Source: Pseudarthrobacter polychromogenes
GTDB lineage: Bacteria; Actinomycetota; Actinomycetes; Actinomycetales; Micrococcaceae
Reading direction: 5' to 3'
NCBI RefSeq assembly: GCF_014644495.1
Contig: NZ_BMKU01000008.1
Location: forward strand, 124,001-188,000
DNA length: 64,000 nt
Shown: piece by piece, positions 56,268 through 64,000 of the stretch
Layout of the letters: each line of letters starts with the position of its first letter
Position numbering within the stretch: position 1 is the stretch's first letter
The notes under the pieces: model-generated
Database searches by the model: none
What the model was told of the DNA's origin: nothing
The model's input: only the letters and a program-made list of their open reading frames with translations
Program-made: the position numbers and the translations under genes

Positions 56268-57380
56268 ATGATCATGTACCTGCTGATGGGACTGACCGCT
56301 GCTGTCGTTTCCTACGCGGCTACATGGGGGGCCCGGGTCGTCGGCCACCGGCTTGAACTCCACATGCCCATCCGAAGCCGCGATATGCATTCCATTCCCG
56401 TGTCGCGCCTGGGCGGCGTGGCGATCTTCCTCGGCGTCGTGGTGGCCCTCATCGTTGCCAGCCAGTCCTTTTTCGTGAAGGACATCTACCGGAACAACTT
56501 CTCGCCATGGGGCGTCCTCGCCGGCGCAGCCGTCATTGTGCTGGTTGGCGTCGCCGATGACCTGCTGGACATCCGGTGGTGGGTGAAGCTGATCGGCCAA
56601 AGCATTGCAGGCTTTACCGTGGCCATCTGGGGAGTACAGATGACCATCGTCCCCTGGGTTCCGGAGCCGATCCACCTCGAGAATGAAACCGTCCAGGTCC
56701 TCTTGACTGCCGGCCTGATCGTCACCACGATGAATGCGTTCAACTTCATCGACGGGCTGGACGGCCTTGCCGCAGGCGTCGCCATCATCGGCGGCACCGC
56801 GTTCTTCTTCACCGCCTACTGGGTGCACCGCAACGCGGTCCTGCTGGACTATTCAGACCTTGCGACACTGATTACCGCGGTCCTGGTGGGCAGCTGCCTG
56901 GGCTTCCTGCCGCACAACTGGTTTCCGTCCAAGATCTTCATGGGCGATTCCGGCGCCATGCTGATCGGGCTGCTGATGGCGTCGGCGGGTGTAGTGTCCA
57001 CGGGACAGATCACCTCGGGGCTCTACGACAGGGTCAACGGCATCTCCACGGTGATTCCCATCCTGCTTCCGTTCGCGGTCCTCTTCCTTCCGCTGCTGGA
57101 CCTCGGCCTGGCGGTGGTGCGGCGCACTGCCCGGGGCCGCTCGCCATGGTCTGCCGACCGAGGGCACCTGCACCACAAGCTTCTGGACATCGGCTATTCG
57201 CACCGCACTGCAGTCATCCTGATGTACCTCTGGACCGCCATCCTCTCCTTCGGGGGACTGGCCTTCGCCATTTTCCCGTGGCAGATTGTGCTGTCCATCG
57301 ACCTCTTCGCCACCCTGGTCATGGGCCTCATCACTGCCTGGCCCTACCTTGCCCGCAGGGGGGAAGAGACCCGGGCGTAA
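56268..57380 (+). CDS. WecA/TagO-type undecaprenyl-phosphate sugar-1-phosphate transferase
   Basis: 370-residue membrane enzyme with about 11 hydrophobic segments that starts wall-polymer synthesis by moving a GlcNAc-1-phosphate-type unit to undecaprenyl phosphate. MraY-family motifs: GVADDLLDIRWWVKLIGQ (Asp pair), NAFNFIDGLDGLAAGV, FMGDSGAMLIGLLMA and RGHLHHKLLDIGYSHR (HLHHK). ATG 56268 with GGAA upstream begins the first helix; the frame continues upstream with hydrophilic, unlikely sequence. Confidence 0.9.
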   Translation: MIMYLLMGLTAAVVSYAATWGARVVGHRLELHMPIRSRDMHSIPVSRLGGVAIFLGVVVALIVASQSFFVKDIYRNNFSPWGVLAGAAVIVLVGVADDLLDIRWWVKLIGQSIAGFTVAIWGVQMTIVPWVPEPIHLENETVQVLLTAGLIVTTMNAFNFIDGLDGLAAGVAIIGGTAFFFTAYWVHRNAVLLDYSDLATLITAVLVGSCLGFLPHNWFPSKIFMGDSGAMLIGLLMASAGVVSTGQITSGLYDRVNGISTVIPILLPFAVLFLPLLDLGLAVVRRTARGRSPWSADRGHLHHKLLDIGYSHRTAVILMYLWTAILSFGGLAFAIFPWQIVLSIDLFATLVMGLITAWPYLARRGEETRA

Positions 57381-57409
57381 CGTCCGTGCGGAAATATTTC
57401 TATCTCGTG

Positions 57410-57415
57410 TAGAAT
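57410..57415 (+). promoter_or_regulatory. Candidate -10 element of the atp operon
   Basis: TAGAAT at 57410-57415 in an AT-rich patch (57391-57417) unusual for this region, about 75 nt before the first ATP-synthase-associated gene. No good -35 is visible at the proper distance. Confidence 0.4.
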
Positions 57416-57488
57416 TTAGGGGCAGCCAAAGCTGCCCCTCCATACAGCCTGTTGACGATCTTCCGCAGGTGCCGACGATTGGGATCGA

Positions 57489-57971
57489 ATGACCTCCAAC
57501 GCCGAGTCCGGACCGCTGTCCGGCAACGGACGCGTTGGCGCATCCGGCCCCACGCCGTCGCTCTGGCTGAACCTCCTCAAGCTGAGCTCGATCGTTTCTG
57601 CGTGCGGACTGCTGCTTTGCGCTGTACCGGCCATGCTGCTGGACGGGGTGAACGGGGCGCTTTCCAGTACGTCCGGTGGCGTGTTGGTGATGCTCTTCTT
57701 CGGAATCAGCCTCCTTGTAGGGCATTTCGTGGGCCGCAGCAATCCTTCCGGTGCCATTGGCATGTTCGTGGCAACCTACTTCGTCAAGGTGGTCGGTTTC
57801 GCCGTCGTCCTGTTCGTGGTGGGAGCTCCGCAGTGGCTTAACGGGCGCTGGTTTGTTGCCGGCGCCGTCACCGCGGTGGTGCTGTGGCAGGCGGCTGAGG
57901 TCTACGGTTTCAGCAAAGCGCGCCTCCAGATCTACAACGATCCAGAAACCAAGGAAAACCCCGATGCGTGA
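57489..57971 (+). CDS. AtpI-like ATP synthase-associated membrane protein
   Basis: 160 residues with four hydrophobic segments (about 30-50, 62-82, 92-112, 118-140) and a hydrophilic N-terminus. Position directly ahead of atpB fits ATP synthase protein I, which in other bacteria helps c-ring assembly or Mg supply. Sequence conservation in this family is low, so the call relies on context. Overlaps the next gene by eight bases. Confidence 0.75.
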   Translation: MTSNAESGPLSGNGRVGASGPTPSLWLNLLKLSSIVSACGLLLCAVPAMLLDGVNGALSSTSGGVLVMLFFGISLLVGHFVGRSNPSGAIGMFVATYFVKVVGFAVVLFVVGAPQWLNGRWFVAGAVTAVVLWQAAEVYGFSKARLQIYNDPETKENPDA

Positions 57972-58302
57972 TCCGAAGAAGCCCAACGAAGGCCGCAACG
58001 GCAACGGTGGATCGACCGGTTCCGCCCCCGGTGTATCAGGCGACGGAACCAGCGGCGGATACAACGCCGGCATGGCCGTATTCAGCTACATCATTGGCGG
58101 AATCATCGTCTGGAGTTTGATAGGGTGGGGACTGGATTACGTGTGGGGAACGCGCTGGATTGTGCTCGCAGGCGCTCTGCTTGGAGCCGTCGGAGGTTTT
58201 TACCTTTCCCACATGCATGGCCTTACCAGTTCTCGAAACAACGCTGGGGAGCGCCATGCTGCCAGCGGGCCGTCCCAGGACGGCGACACTAATGCCAAAT
58301 AA
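57964..58302 (+). CDS. AtpZ/AtpI-type small membrane protein
   Basis: 112 residues: a Gly/Asn-rich N-terminus, then two hydrophobic helices (about 38-58 and 66-86; AVFSYIIGGIIVWSLIGWGL, LAGALLGAVGGFYLSHMHG) and a polar tail. The two-helix shape and G-rich helices fit the AtpZ family. With the preceding gene it makes a two-protein accessory set. Confidence 0.78.
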   Translation: MRDPKKPNEGRNGNGGSTGSAPGVSGDGTSGGYNAGMAVFSYIIGGIIVWSLIGWGLDYVWGTRWIVLAGALLGAVGGFYLSHMHGLTSSRNNAGERHAASGPSQDGDTNAK

Positions 58303-58383
58303 TTTCACAGGGGGAACAGCAGGCCATCAGGCTGCCGATCCCCGCCCAACGCCCAATGATGGACACTGCAGAGAGGAAACGCG

Positions 58384-59184
58384 TTGATCGCGCTTGCGCT
58401 CCCGGCCCAAGATTCAGGAGAGTTCACTCCTCCTGGTATTAACGAAATGCATTTGCCGGCAATCCTGCCGTGGGGTGCCGCAGAAGGATTCTCCAAGCAG
58501 ATGCTGCTGGTCCTCCTCTCTGTCGTCTTTATCGCCGTCTTCTTCGTGCTCGCTGCACGCAAGCAGCAGCTGGTACCCGGCAAGCTCCAGTTCGCCGGCG
58601 AGGCCGCCTACGGCTTCGTCCGCAACGGAATCGCCAAGGACATCATCGGCGGCAAGGACTTCATCAAGTACGTCCCGCTGCTGTTCAGCCTCTTCTTCTT
58701 CATCCTGGTTAACAACATCTACGGCGCCATCCCGTTCTTCCAGCTCCCCACGTTCTCCCACGTGGGCGGAGCCTATGTGCTGGCCGGTATCGTCTACTTC
58801 ACCTGGATCGCCATCGGCGTCAAGAAGAACGGGCTCCGTTACTTCAAGCTGGCCACCGTGCCCTCAGGTGTTCCCTGGTACATCCTTCCGATCGTGATCC
58901 CGATCGAGATCATCTCCAACTTCCTGGTCCGGCCGGTCACCCACAGCCTCCGTCTGTTCGCCACCATGCTGGCAGGCCACCTCATCGTGATGATCGCAGG
59001 CTACGGCATCGAGTTCCTCGTCATGCAGGAGAACATCCTGCTGAAGGGATCCTCCCTCCTGGTCCTCGCCGGCGCGATCGCCATGTACATGCTTGAAGCC
59101 CTGATCATGGTCCTGCAGGCGTACGTCTTTACCCTGCTGACCGCGATCTACATCGAAGGCGCGCTTCACGCCGACAGCCACTAG
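58384..59184 (+). CDS. atpB: ATP synthase subunit a
   Basis: 266-residue Fo subunit that forms the proton half-channels. The essential arginine is in [15 protein letters not shown] (near residue 190); the C-terminal helix [16 protein letters not shown] is typical. TTG 58384 with GAGAGGAAA upstream. Membrane protein with five to six helices. Confidence 0.97.
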   Translation: MIALALPAQDSGEFTPPGINEMHLPAILPWGAAEGFSKQMLLVLLSVVFIAVFFVLAARKQQLVPGKLQFAGEAAYGFVRNGIAKDIIGGKDFIKYVPLLFSLFFFILVNNIYGAIPFFQLPTFSHVGGAYVLAGIVYFTWIAIGVKKNGLRYFKLATVPSGVPWYILPIVIPIEIISNFLVRPVTHSLRLFATMLAGHLIVMIAGYGIEFLVMQENILLKGSSLLVLAGAIAMYMLEALIMVLQAYVFTLLTAIYIEGALHADSH

Positions 59185-59291
59185 GCACCAGCCGCACGGC
59201 ATTGCGCCGCAAGGCACACAAAACTTCCCCTCGCGGGGATAGAGCAACCCAAACAACCTGCCACACGGGTGGCATCTTGAAAGGAAGAAAA

Positions 59292-59495
59292 ATGGAAGGC
59301 AATCTCAACCTCGTAGGTTACGGTCTGTCCGCAATCGGCGGTGGTATCGGTGTTGGCCTCGTATTCGCTGCCTACATCAACGGCGTTGCACGTCAGCCGG
59401 AAGCACAGCGCGTCCTGCAGCCGATCGCATTCCTCGGCCTTGCGCTCACCGAAGCCCTCGCCATCCTCGGCCTGGTCTTCGCCTTCGTTCTCTAG
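59292..59495 (+). CDS. atpE: ATP synthase subunit c
   Basis: 67-residue hairpin of two helices that forms the rotor ring. Polar loop GVARQPEAQ; proton-carrying glutamate in [16 protein letters not shown] 59292 with AAAGGAAG upstream; the frame extends upstream but the extra residues do not belong to the family. Confidence 0.98.
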   Translation: MEGNLNLVGYGLSAIGGGIGVGLVFAAYINGVARQPEAQRVLQPIAFLGLALTEALAILGLVFAFVL

Positions 59496-59547
59496 TCCTT
59501 AGAGCGAAGCGAACTTACAGAACCGAGTAGAAAAGGACGGGTGAAAT

Positions 59548-60099
59548 ATGAATCAGCTGATCATCTCAGCCGCCACTGAGGGCGAAGTCAACCCCCTGGT
59601 TCCCAACGTCTGGGAAATGGGCGTTGTCCTCGTGGGCTTTGCCATCCTCATGTTCATCGTGGTCAAGTTCGTTGTCCCGATGTTCGAAAAGACCTTCGCC
59701 GAGCGTGCCGAGGCCATTGAAGGCGGCATTGCAAAGGCTGAAAAGGCCCAGGCTGAGGCTTCTGCTGCACTCGAAGAGTACAAGCAGCAGCTGACCGACG
59801 CCCGCACCGAAGCCAACCGCATCCGTGAGGAAGCCCGCGCCGAAGGTGCCCAGATCCTCGCGGATCTCAAGGAGAAGGCAGCTGCAGAGTCTGCCCGCAT
59901 CACGGCCCAGGCGCACGCGCAGATCGAATCCGAGCGCCAGGCGGCCGTTGTGTCCCTGCGCTCCGAGGTCGGCACCCTGGCCACCACCCTGGCCGGCCGG
60001 ATCGTCGGCGAATCGCTCAACGACGACGAGCGTGCAGCTCGGGTCGTGGACCGCTTCCTGGCAGATCTGGAGACCCAGAACGCAGGTGCAGCTAAGTAA
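59548..60099 (+). CDS. atpF: ATP synthase subunit b
   Basis: 183-residue peripheral stalk subunit: one N-terminal helix (about 22-45, VVLVGFAILMFIVVKFVVP), then a long Ala/Glu-rich coiled coil typical of b subunits. Overlaps atpH (TAATG). Confidence 0.97.
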   Translation: MNQLIISAATEGEVNPLVPNVWEMGVVLVGFAILMFIVVKFVVPMFEKTFAERAEAIEGGIAKAEKAQAEASAALEEYKQQLTDARTEANRIREEARAEGAQILADLKEKAAAESARITAQAHAQIESERQAAVVSLRSEVGTLATTLAGRIVGESLNDDERAARVVDRFLADLETQNAGAAK

Positions 60100-60926
60100 T
60101 GGCAGGCGTATCGAGCGAATCGCTGGCAACAGCGCTGACAGCGTTGGAAGCCAAGCTTCCGACGGCGTCGCTGCAGCTGGCAAAGGAACTCTTCGGAATT
60201 CTGGGAATGGTGGACAGCTCGGCTGGCTTGCGCCGCGCCCTGACTGACCCGTCCCGCAATGGTGACGAAAAGTCGGCGCTGGTCAGGCAGCTGGTTGGCG
60301 GAAAAGTCTCCGCTGATGCTGCAGATATCGCGAGCGGACTGGCCAGCCTGCGCTGGGCAACTGCCCGTGACATCGGCGATGCACTCGAGACTCTTGCCGC
60401 AACGGTGGTCATTTCCGTTGCTGAAAACAAGTCGGCCGTTTCTGCCTCCGGAATCACTGGCCTGGAAGAACTGGAGAACGATCTGTTCTCCTTCAACCAG
60501 GCTGTTGCCTCCAGCCACGAGGTACAACGTGCTCTGTCCGAAACACAGGCCAGCGCCGCAGCCAAGTCGGCATTTGCCGAAAAGCTGATGCCCGGTGCCA
60601 GTGAGGAAGCCAAAGTCCTCATCCGGCAGGCCGTTACCCAGCCCCGCGGCATCAAGCCGACCCGGCTGGTGGAACGTTTCGCGGAGCTGGCGGCCAAGCG
60701 GCAGCAGCGCTGGATTGCAACGGTCAATGTGACCCGTCCCCTGACGCAGACGCAGCTTGCACGCCTTCAGGCGGGCTTGAACGCCATGTACGGGCGGGAA
60801 CTGAAGATCAACCTCAACGTTGATCCGGCACTCATTGGCGGCATCCGCGTCCAGGTTGGTGACGAAGTGCTCGACGCTTCGGTACTCACCAGGCTGGGCG
60901 AGCTGCAACGCCAGCTGGCCGGTTAG
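60099..60926 (+). CDS. atpH: ATP synthase subunit delta
   Basis: 275 residues, longer than the ~180 of E. coli delta, as usual in actinobacteria. OSCP-like helical bundle with C-terminal [19 protein letters not shown]. Connects the b stalk to the F1 head. ATG 60099 overlaps the atpF stop. Confidence 0.96.
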   Translation: MAGVSSESLATALTALEAKLPTASLQLAKELFGILGMVDSSAGLRRALTDPSRNGDEKSALVRQLVGGKVSADAADIASGLASLRWATARDIGDALETLAATVVISVAENKSAVSASGITGLEELENDLFSFNQAVASSHEVQRALSETQASAAAKSAFAEKLMPGASEEAKVLIRQAVTQPRGIKPTRLVERFAELAAKRQQRWIATVNVTRPLTQTQLARLQAGLNAMYGRELKINLNVDPALIGGIRVQVGDEVLDASVLTRLGELQRQLAG

Positions 60927-61005
60927 CCGGACAAGCACAAACAAACTGATAGAAACCCCGGTCATCGGCAACGGTGATCACAAAACAGGAGAGCAGGGAC
61001 TGCAG

Positions 61006-62643
61006 ATGGCCGAATTGACCATCAACGCCGACGACGTCCGTAATGCGCTGAACGAGTTCGCGGCGTCCTACGAACCCGGAAACGCAGAACGCGTAGAGGT
61101 CGGCCGCGTATCTACCGCTGGTGACGGCATCGCCCGTGTTGAGGGCCTTCCCTCGGTCATGGCGAACGAGCTGCTTCGCTTTGAGGACGGCACGCTGGGC
61201 CTGGCCCAGAACCTCGACGTCCGCGAAATCGGCGTCATCATCCTCGGTGACTTCACCGGCATCGAAGAAGGCCAGGAAGTCCACCGCACCGGACAGGTTC
61301 TGTCCGTTCCCGTGGGCGACGCCTTCCTTGGCCGTGTTGTCGACCCGCTGGGCATGCCCATCGACGACCTCGGCGAGATCAAGGCCGAAACCACCCGCGC
61401 ACTGGAGCTCCAGGCTCCCGGCGTGACGCAGCGCAAGTCTGTGCACGAGCCGATGCAGACCGGACTCAAGGCTATCGACGCCATGATCCCGATCGGCCGC
61501 GGCCAGCGCCAGCTCATCATTGGCGACCGCCAGACCGGCAAGTCGGCCATTGCGATCGACACCATCATCAACCAGAAGGCCAACTGGGCTTCTGGCGATG
61601 TGACCAAGCAGGTCCGCTGCATCTACGTGGCCATCGGTCAGAAGGCGTCCACCATCGCCGCCATCCGCCAGACCCTCGAGGACAACGGCGCACTGGAGTA
61701 CACCACCATCGTGGCGTCTCCGGCATCCGACCCCGCAGGCTTCAAGTACCTGGCACCGTACGCCGGTTCGGCCATCGGCCAGCACTGGATGTACGGCGGC
61801 AAGCACGTCCTCATCGTGTTCGATGACCTCTCCAAGCAGGCCGAGGCCTACCGTGCAGTGTCCCTGCTGCTCCGCCGCCCGCCGGGCCGCGAAGCCTACC
61901 CGGGCGACGTGTTCTACCTGCACTCCCGCCTGCTGGAGCGTTGTGCAAAGCTGTCCGACGAACTGGGCGCCGGTTCCATGACGGGCCTGCCGCTGATCGA
62001 GACCAAGGCGAACGACGTGTCCGCCTACATCCCGACCAACGTCATCTCCATCACCGACGGCCAGATCTTCCTGCAGTCGGACCTCTTCAACGCCAACCAG
62101 CGCCCCGCTGTTGACGTGGGTGTGTCTGTGTCCCGCGTGGGCGGCGCCGCACAGGTGAAGTCCATGAAGAAGGTCTCCGGTACGTTGAAACTGGACCTCG
62201 CCCAGTACCGCGACATGCAGGCATTCGCCATGTTCGCCTCGGACCTGGACGCCGCATCGCGCCAGCAGCTGACCCGTGGCGCCCGCCTCATGGAGCTGCT
62301 CAAGCAGGGCCAGTACTCGCCGTTCCCGGTCGAGAACCAGGTCGTCTCCATCTGGGCCGGCACCAACGGCTACCTGGACGACGTTCCGGTTGAGGACATC
62401 AGCCGCTTCGAGTCCGAGTTCCTGGAGCACCTGGCGCACAAGTCCTCGATCCTCACCACGCTGGCGCAGACCAACGTGCTGGACGATGACACCGCGGCAG
62501 CTCTCAAGTCGGCAATCGTCGACTTCAAGAAGGGCTTCTTTGGCGAGGGTGACAACCACCTGGTCGGTGCGGGGCATGAGGAATATGCCGCCATCGACGA
62601 GGGCCAGGTTGACCAGGAAAAGATCGTCAAGCAGAAGCGCTAG
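61006..62643 (+). CDS. atpA: ATP synthase subunit alpha
   Basis: 545 residues; non-catalytic nucleotide-binding F1 subunit. Walker [14 protein letters not shown] near residue 172; the signature [14 protein letters not shown] near residue 367. ATG 61006, the start of the conserved N-terminus; the upstream frame overlaps atpH and is not coding. A perfect hairpin follows the stop. Confidence 0.98.
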   Translation: MAELTINADDVRNALNEFAASYEPGNAERVEVGRVSTAGDGIARVEGLPSVMANELLRFEDGTLGLAQNLDVREIGVIILGDFTGIEEGQEVHRTGQVLSVPVGDAFLGRVVDPLGMPIDDLGEIKAETTRALELQAPGVTQRKSVHEPMQTGLKAIDAMIPIGRGQRQLIIGDRQTGKSAIAIDTIINQKANWASGDVTKQVRCIYVAIGQKASTIAAIRQTLEDNGALEYTTIVASPASDPAGFKYLAPYAGSAIGQHWMYGGKHVLIVFDDLSKQAEAYRAVSLLLRRPPGREAYPGDVFYLHSRLLERCAKLSDELGAGSMTGLPLIETKANDVSAYIPTNVISITDGQIFLQSDLFNANQRPAVDVGVSVSRVGGAAQVKSMKKVSGTLKLDLAQYRDMQAFAMFASDLDAASRQQLTRGARLMELLKQGQYSPFPVENQVVSIWAGTNGYLDDVPVEDISRFESEFLEHLAHKSSILTTLAQTNVLDDDTAAALKSAIVDFKKGFFGEGDNHLVGAGHEEYAAIDEGQVDQEKIVKQKR

Positions 62644-62650
62644 TTCCATT

Positions 62651-62691
62651 GGCCGGGTGTGCCGGGTCCTGTGGACCCGGCACACCCGGCC
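62651..62691 (+). repeat. Perfect 19-bp hairpin between atpA and atpG
   Basis: GGCCGGGTGTGCCGGGTCC (62651-62669) and its exact complement (62673-62691) with a TGT loop. No T-run follows (CACGGAACGC), so it is not a canonical terminator. The ribosome binding site of atpG comes soon after, at about 62704. Confidence 0.9.
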
Positions 62692-62716
62692 CACGGAACG
62701 CTAGGAAAGGATAAGT

Positions 62717-63607
62717 ATGGGAGCCCAGATCCGGGTCTACCGCCAGAAGATCAGCTCGACCACGTCGATGCGCAAGATCTTCAAGGCGATGGAACTGATC
62801 GCTACCTCGCGCATTGGCAAGGCCCGTGCGCGCGTAGCAGCTTCACTGCCTTACGCGAACGCGATCACGCGCGCCGTTTCTGCTGTCGCAAGCCAAAGCG
62901 AAATCGACCACCCGCTGACCACTGAGCCGGAGCAGATCCGCCGTGCCGCCGTCCTGGTAATTACCGCGGACCGCGGACTGGCAGGTTCCTACTCGGCCAG
63001 CGTGCTCAAGCAGGCGGAAGGTCTCATCGAGCTGCTCCACGAAGAAGGCAAGGAAGTCAAGACTTACGTCGTTGGACGTAAGGCCCAGGCCTACTTCGAT
63101 TTCCGGAACCGTGAATACGCACGGGTCTGGACCGGAGGGACAGATGCGCCTGAGTTCACCACCGCGCGCGAAATTGGCGAGGCACTGCTGGCCGAGTTCG
63201 CGACCGACTACGAAGAGGGCGGCGTGGACGAGATCCACGTGGTTTACACCCGCTTCAAGTCCATGGTCACCCAGGAGCCCACGGTCATCCGCCTGCTTCC
63301 CCTGGAAGTAGTGGAAGAGCAGGCCGCTTCCGAATCGGACCTGTTGCCGCTGTACGAGTTCGAGCCGGAAACGGAGCGCGTTCTTGACGCCCTGCTGCCG
63401 CGCTACATCGAGTCACGCATCTTCGCGGCGATGCTGCAGGCAGCAGCTTCCGAGCTTGCTGCACGCCAGCGGGCCATGAAGTCCGCCGGCGACAACGCCA
63501 CGGACCTCATCAAGAAGTACACGCGTCTGCGCAACACGGCCCGCCAGGCTGAAATTACGCAGGAGCTTTCCGAGATTGTTGCCGGCGCCGACGCCCTCGC
63601 GTCCTAG
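62717..63607 (+). CDS. atpG: ATP synthase subunit gamma
   Basis: 296-residue central rotor shaft. N-terminal [20 protein letters not shown] and C-terminal [20 protein letters not shown] coiled coils turn inside the alpha-beta ring. ATG 62717 with AGGAAAGGA upstream. Confidence 0.97.
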   Translation: MGAQIRVYRQKISSTTSMRKIFKAMELIATSRIGKARARVAASLPYANAITRAVSAVASQSEIDHPLTTEPEQIRRAAVLVITADRGLAGSYSASVLKQAEGLIELLHEEGKEVKTYVVGRKAQAYFDFRNREYARVWTGGTDAPEFTTAREIGEALLAEFATDYEEGGVDEIHVVYTRFKSMVTQEPTVIRLLPLEVVEEQAASESDLLPLYEFEPETERVLDALLPRYIESRIFAAMLQAAASELAARQRAMKSAGDNATDLIKKYTRLRNTARQAEITQELSEIVAGADALAS

Positions 63608-63690
63608 CCTGCAGCAAGCCGGATTCCGCTGGACCTGCACCACCACAGATAAACTTAAACCCACGCCATCTACTGAGTGAAGTGAGAGAG

Positions 63691-64000
63691 ATGACTGCCA
63701 CTGCTACCGAACACGTAGCCGCAACGTCCGGTGCCACCGGCCGCATTGCGCGCGTAATCGGCCCGGTTGTCGACGTCGAATTCCCGGCCGACGCAATCCC
63801 GTCCATCTACAATGCCCTCACCACCGAGATTACTCTCAACGGTGTAACCAAGACCATCACGTTCGAGACCGCCCTGCACCTGGGCGACAACCTCATTCGC
63901 GCCATCTCCCTGCAGGCTACCGACGGACTGGTCCGCGGCACCAACGTAGTGGACACCGGCGCCCCCATCTCCGTACCCGTTGGCGACGGCGTCAAGGGCC
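63691..64000 (+). CDS. atpD: ATP synthase subunit beta (5' part, cut by window end)
   Basis: First 103 codons of the catalytic F1 subunit; the rest lies beyond the window. The visible N-terminal beta-barrel domain includes [20 protein letters not shown] and [19 protein letters not shown], as in beta subunits. ATG 63691 follows AGTGAGAGAG. Expected to be followed by atpC. Confidence 0.95.
   Translation, partial: MTATATEHVAATSGATGRIARVIGPVVDVEFPADAIPSIYNALTTEITLNGVTKTITFETALHLGDNLIRAISLQATDGLVRGTNVVDTGAPISVPVGDGVKG

Noticed and set aside
60886..62694. 602-codon minus-strand open frame
   Set aside because: Antisense shadow of atpA.

Overview
This 64 kb window is high-GC actinobacterial chromosome. 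Its gene content and order fit the Micrococcaceae, most likely Arthrobacter or Pseudarthrobacter: a Kgd-type 2-oxoglutarate decarboxylase, a SigH/RsrA redox pair, a 24-residue bL37 protein, a SAM-IV riboswitch, a Rho with a long basic insertion, and the order argS-lysA-hom-thrC-thrB-rho-prfA-prmC-tsaC-wecA-atp. The genus is inferred from these features; no database was searched. I see no phage, insertion sequence, CRISPR array or plasmid gene.

Layout. 1-2.5 kb: envelope M23 peptidase, smpB and tmRNA, the latter two forming the trans-translation pair. 2.6-6.7 kb: an HtrA-like protease, two small unassigned proteins, a DtxR regulator overlapping two FluC fluoride-channel subunits, and a methyltransferase. 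6.8-12.4 kb (minus strand): a class V aminotransferase under a SAM-IV riboswitch, then hisN, rsgA, aroA and a DoxX protein. 12.6-16.2 kb: sigH-rsrA, bL37, a PadR/DUF4097 pair with a probable autoregulatory operator, and a degenerate SGNH protein. 16.4-20.2 kb: kgd. 20.7-23.2 kb: two CNNM/CorC-type membrane proteins behind a structured leader that may hide the ribosome binding site.

23.3-26.5 kb: znuA-znuC-znuB with a Zur-type operator, facing zur. 26.6-30.9 kb: metallo-hydrolase, a cysteine desulfhydrase-like enzyme, rhodanese, alcohol dehydrogenase and HIT protein. 30.9-35 kb: hrpA. 35-38.6 kb: GlxA-type regulator, a protealysin-like M4 protease with its emfourin-like inhibitor, and a secreted DD-peptidase-like protein. 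38.9-42 kb: tRNA-Arg(CCG) and a three-gene flavin electron-transfer cassette (FMN-binding lipoprotein, ApbE, NqrB/RnfD-like membrane domain fused to a ferredoxin-reductase module).

42.2-48.8 kb (plus): argS, lysA, hom, thrC, thrB, giving aspartate-family amino acids and arginyl-tRNA. 49-57.4 kb: rho, prfA, prmC, tsaC, two glycosyltransferases and a WecA-type initiating transferase. 57.5-64 kb: the F1Fo ATP synthase operon (two AtpI/AtpZ-like proteins, then atpB, E, F, H, A, G and a truncated atpD).

The observations I rate most worth following are the SAM-IV riboswitch on a cysteine-desulfurase-like gene, the unassigned leader of the CNNM operon, the flavin electron-transfer cassette, a perfect 22-bp inverted-repeat element between rho and prfA, and a perfect 19-bp hairpin between atpA and atpG.
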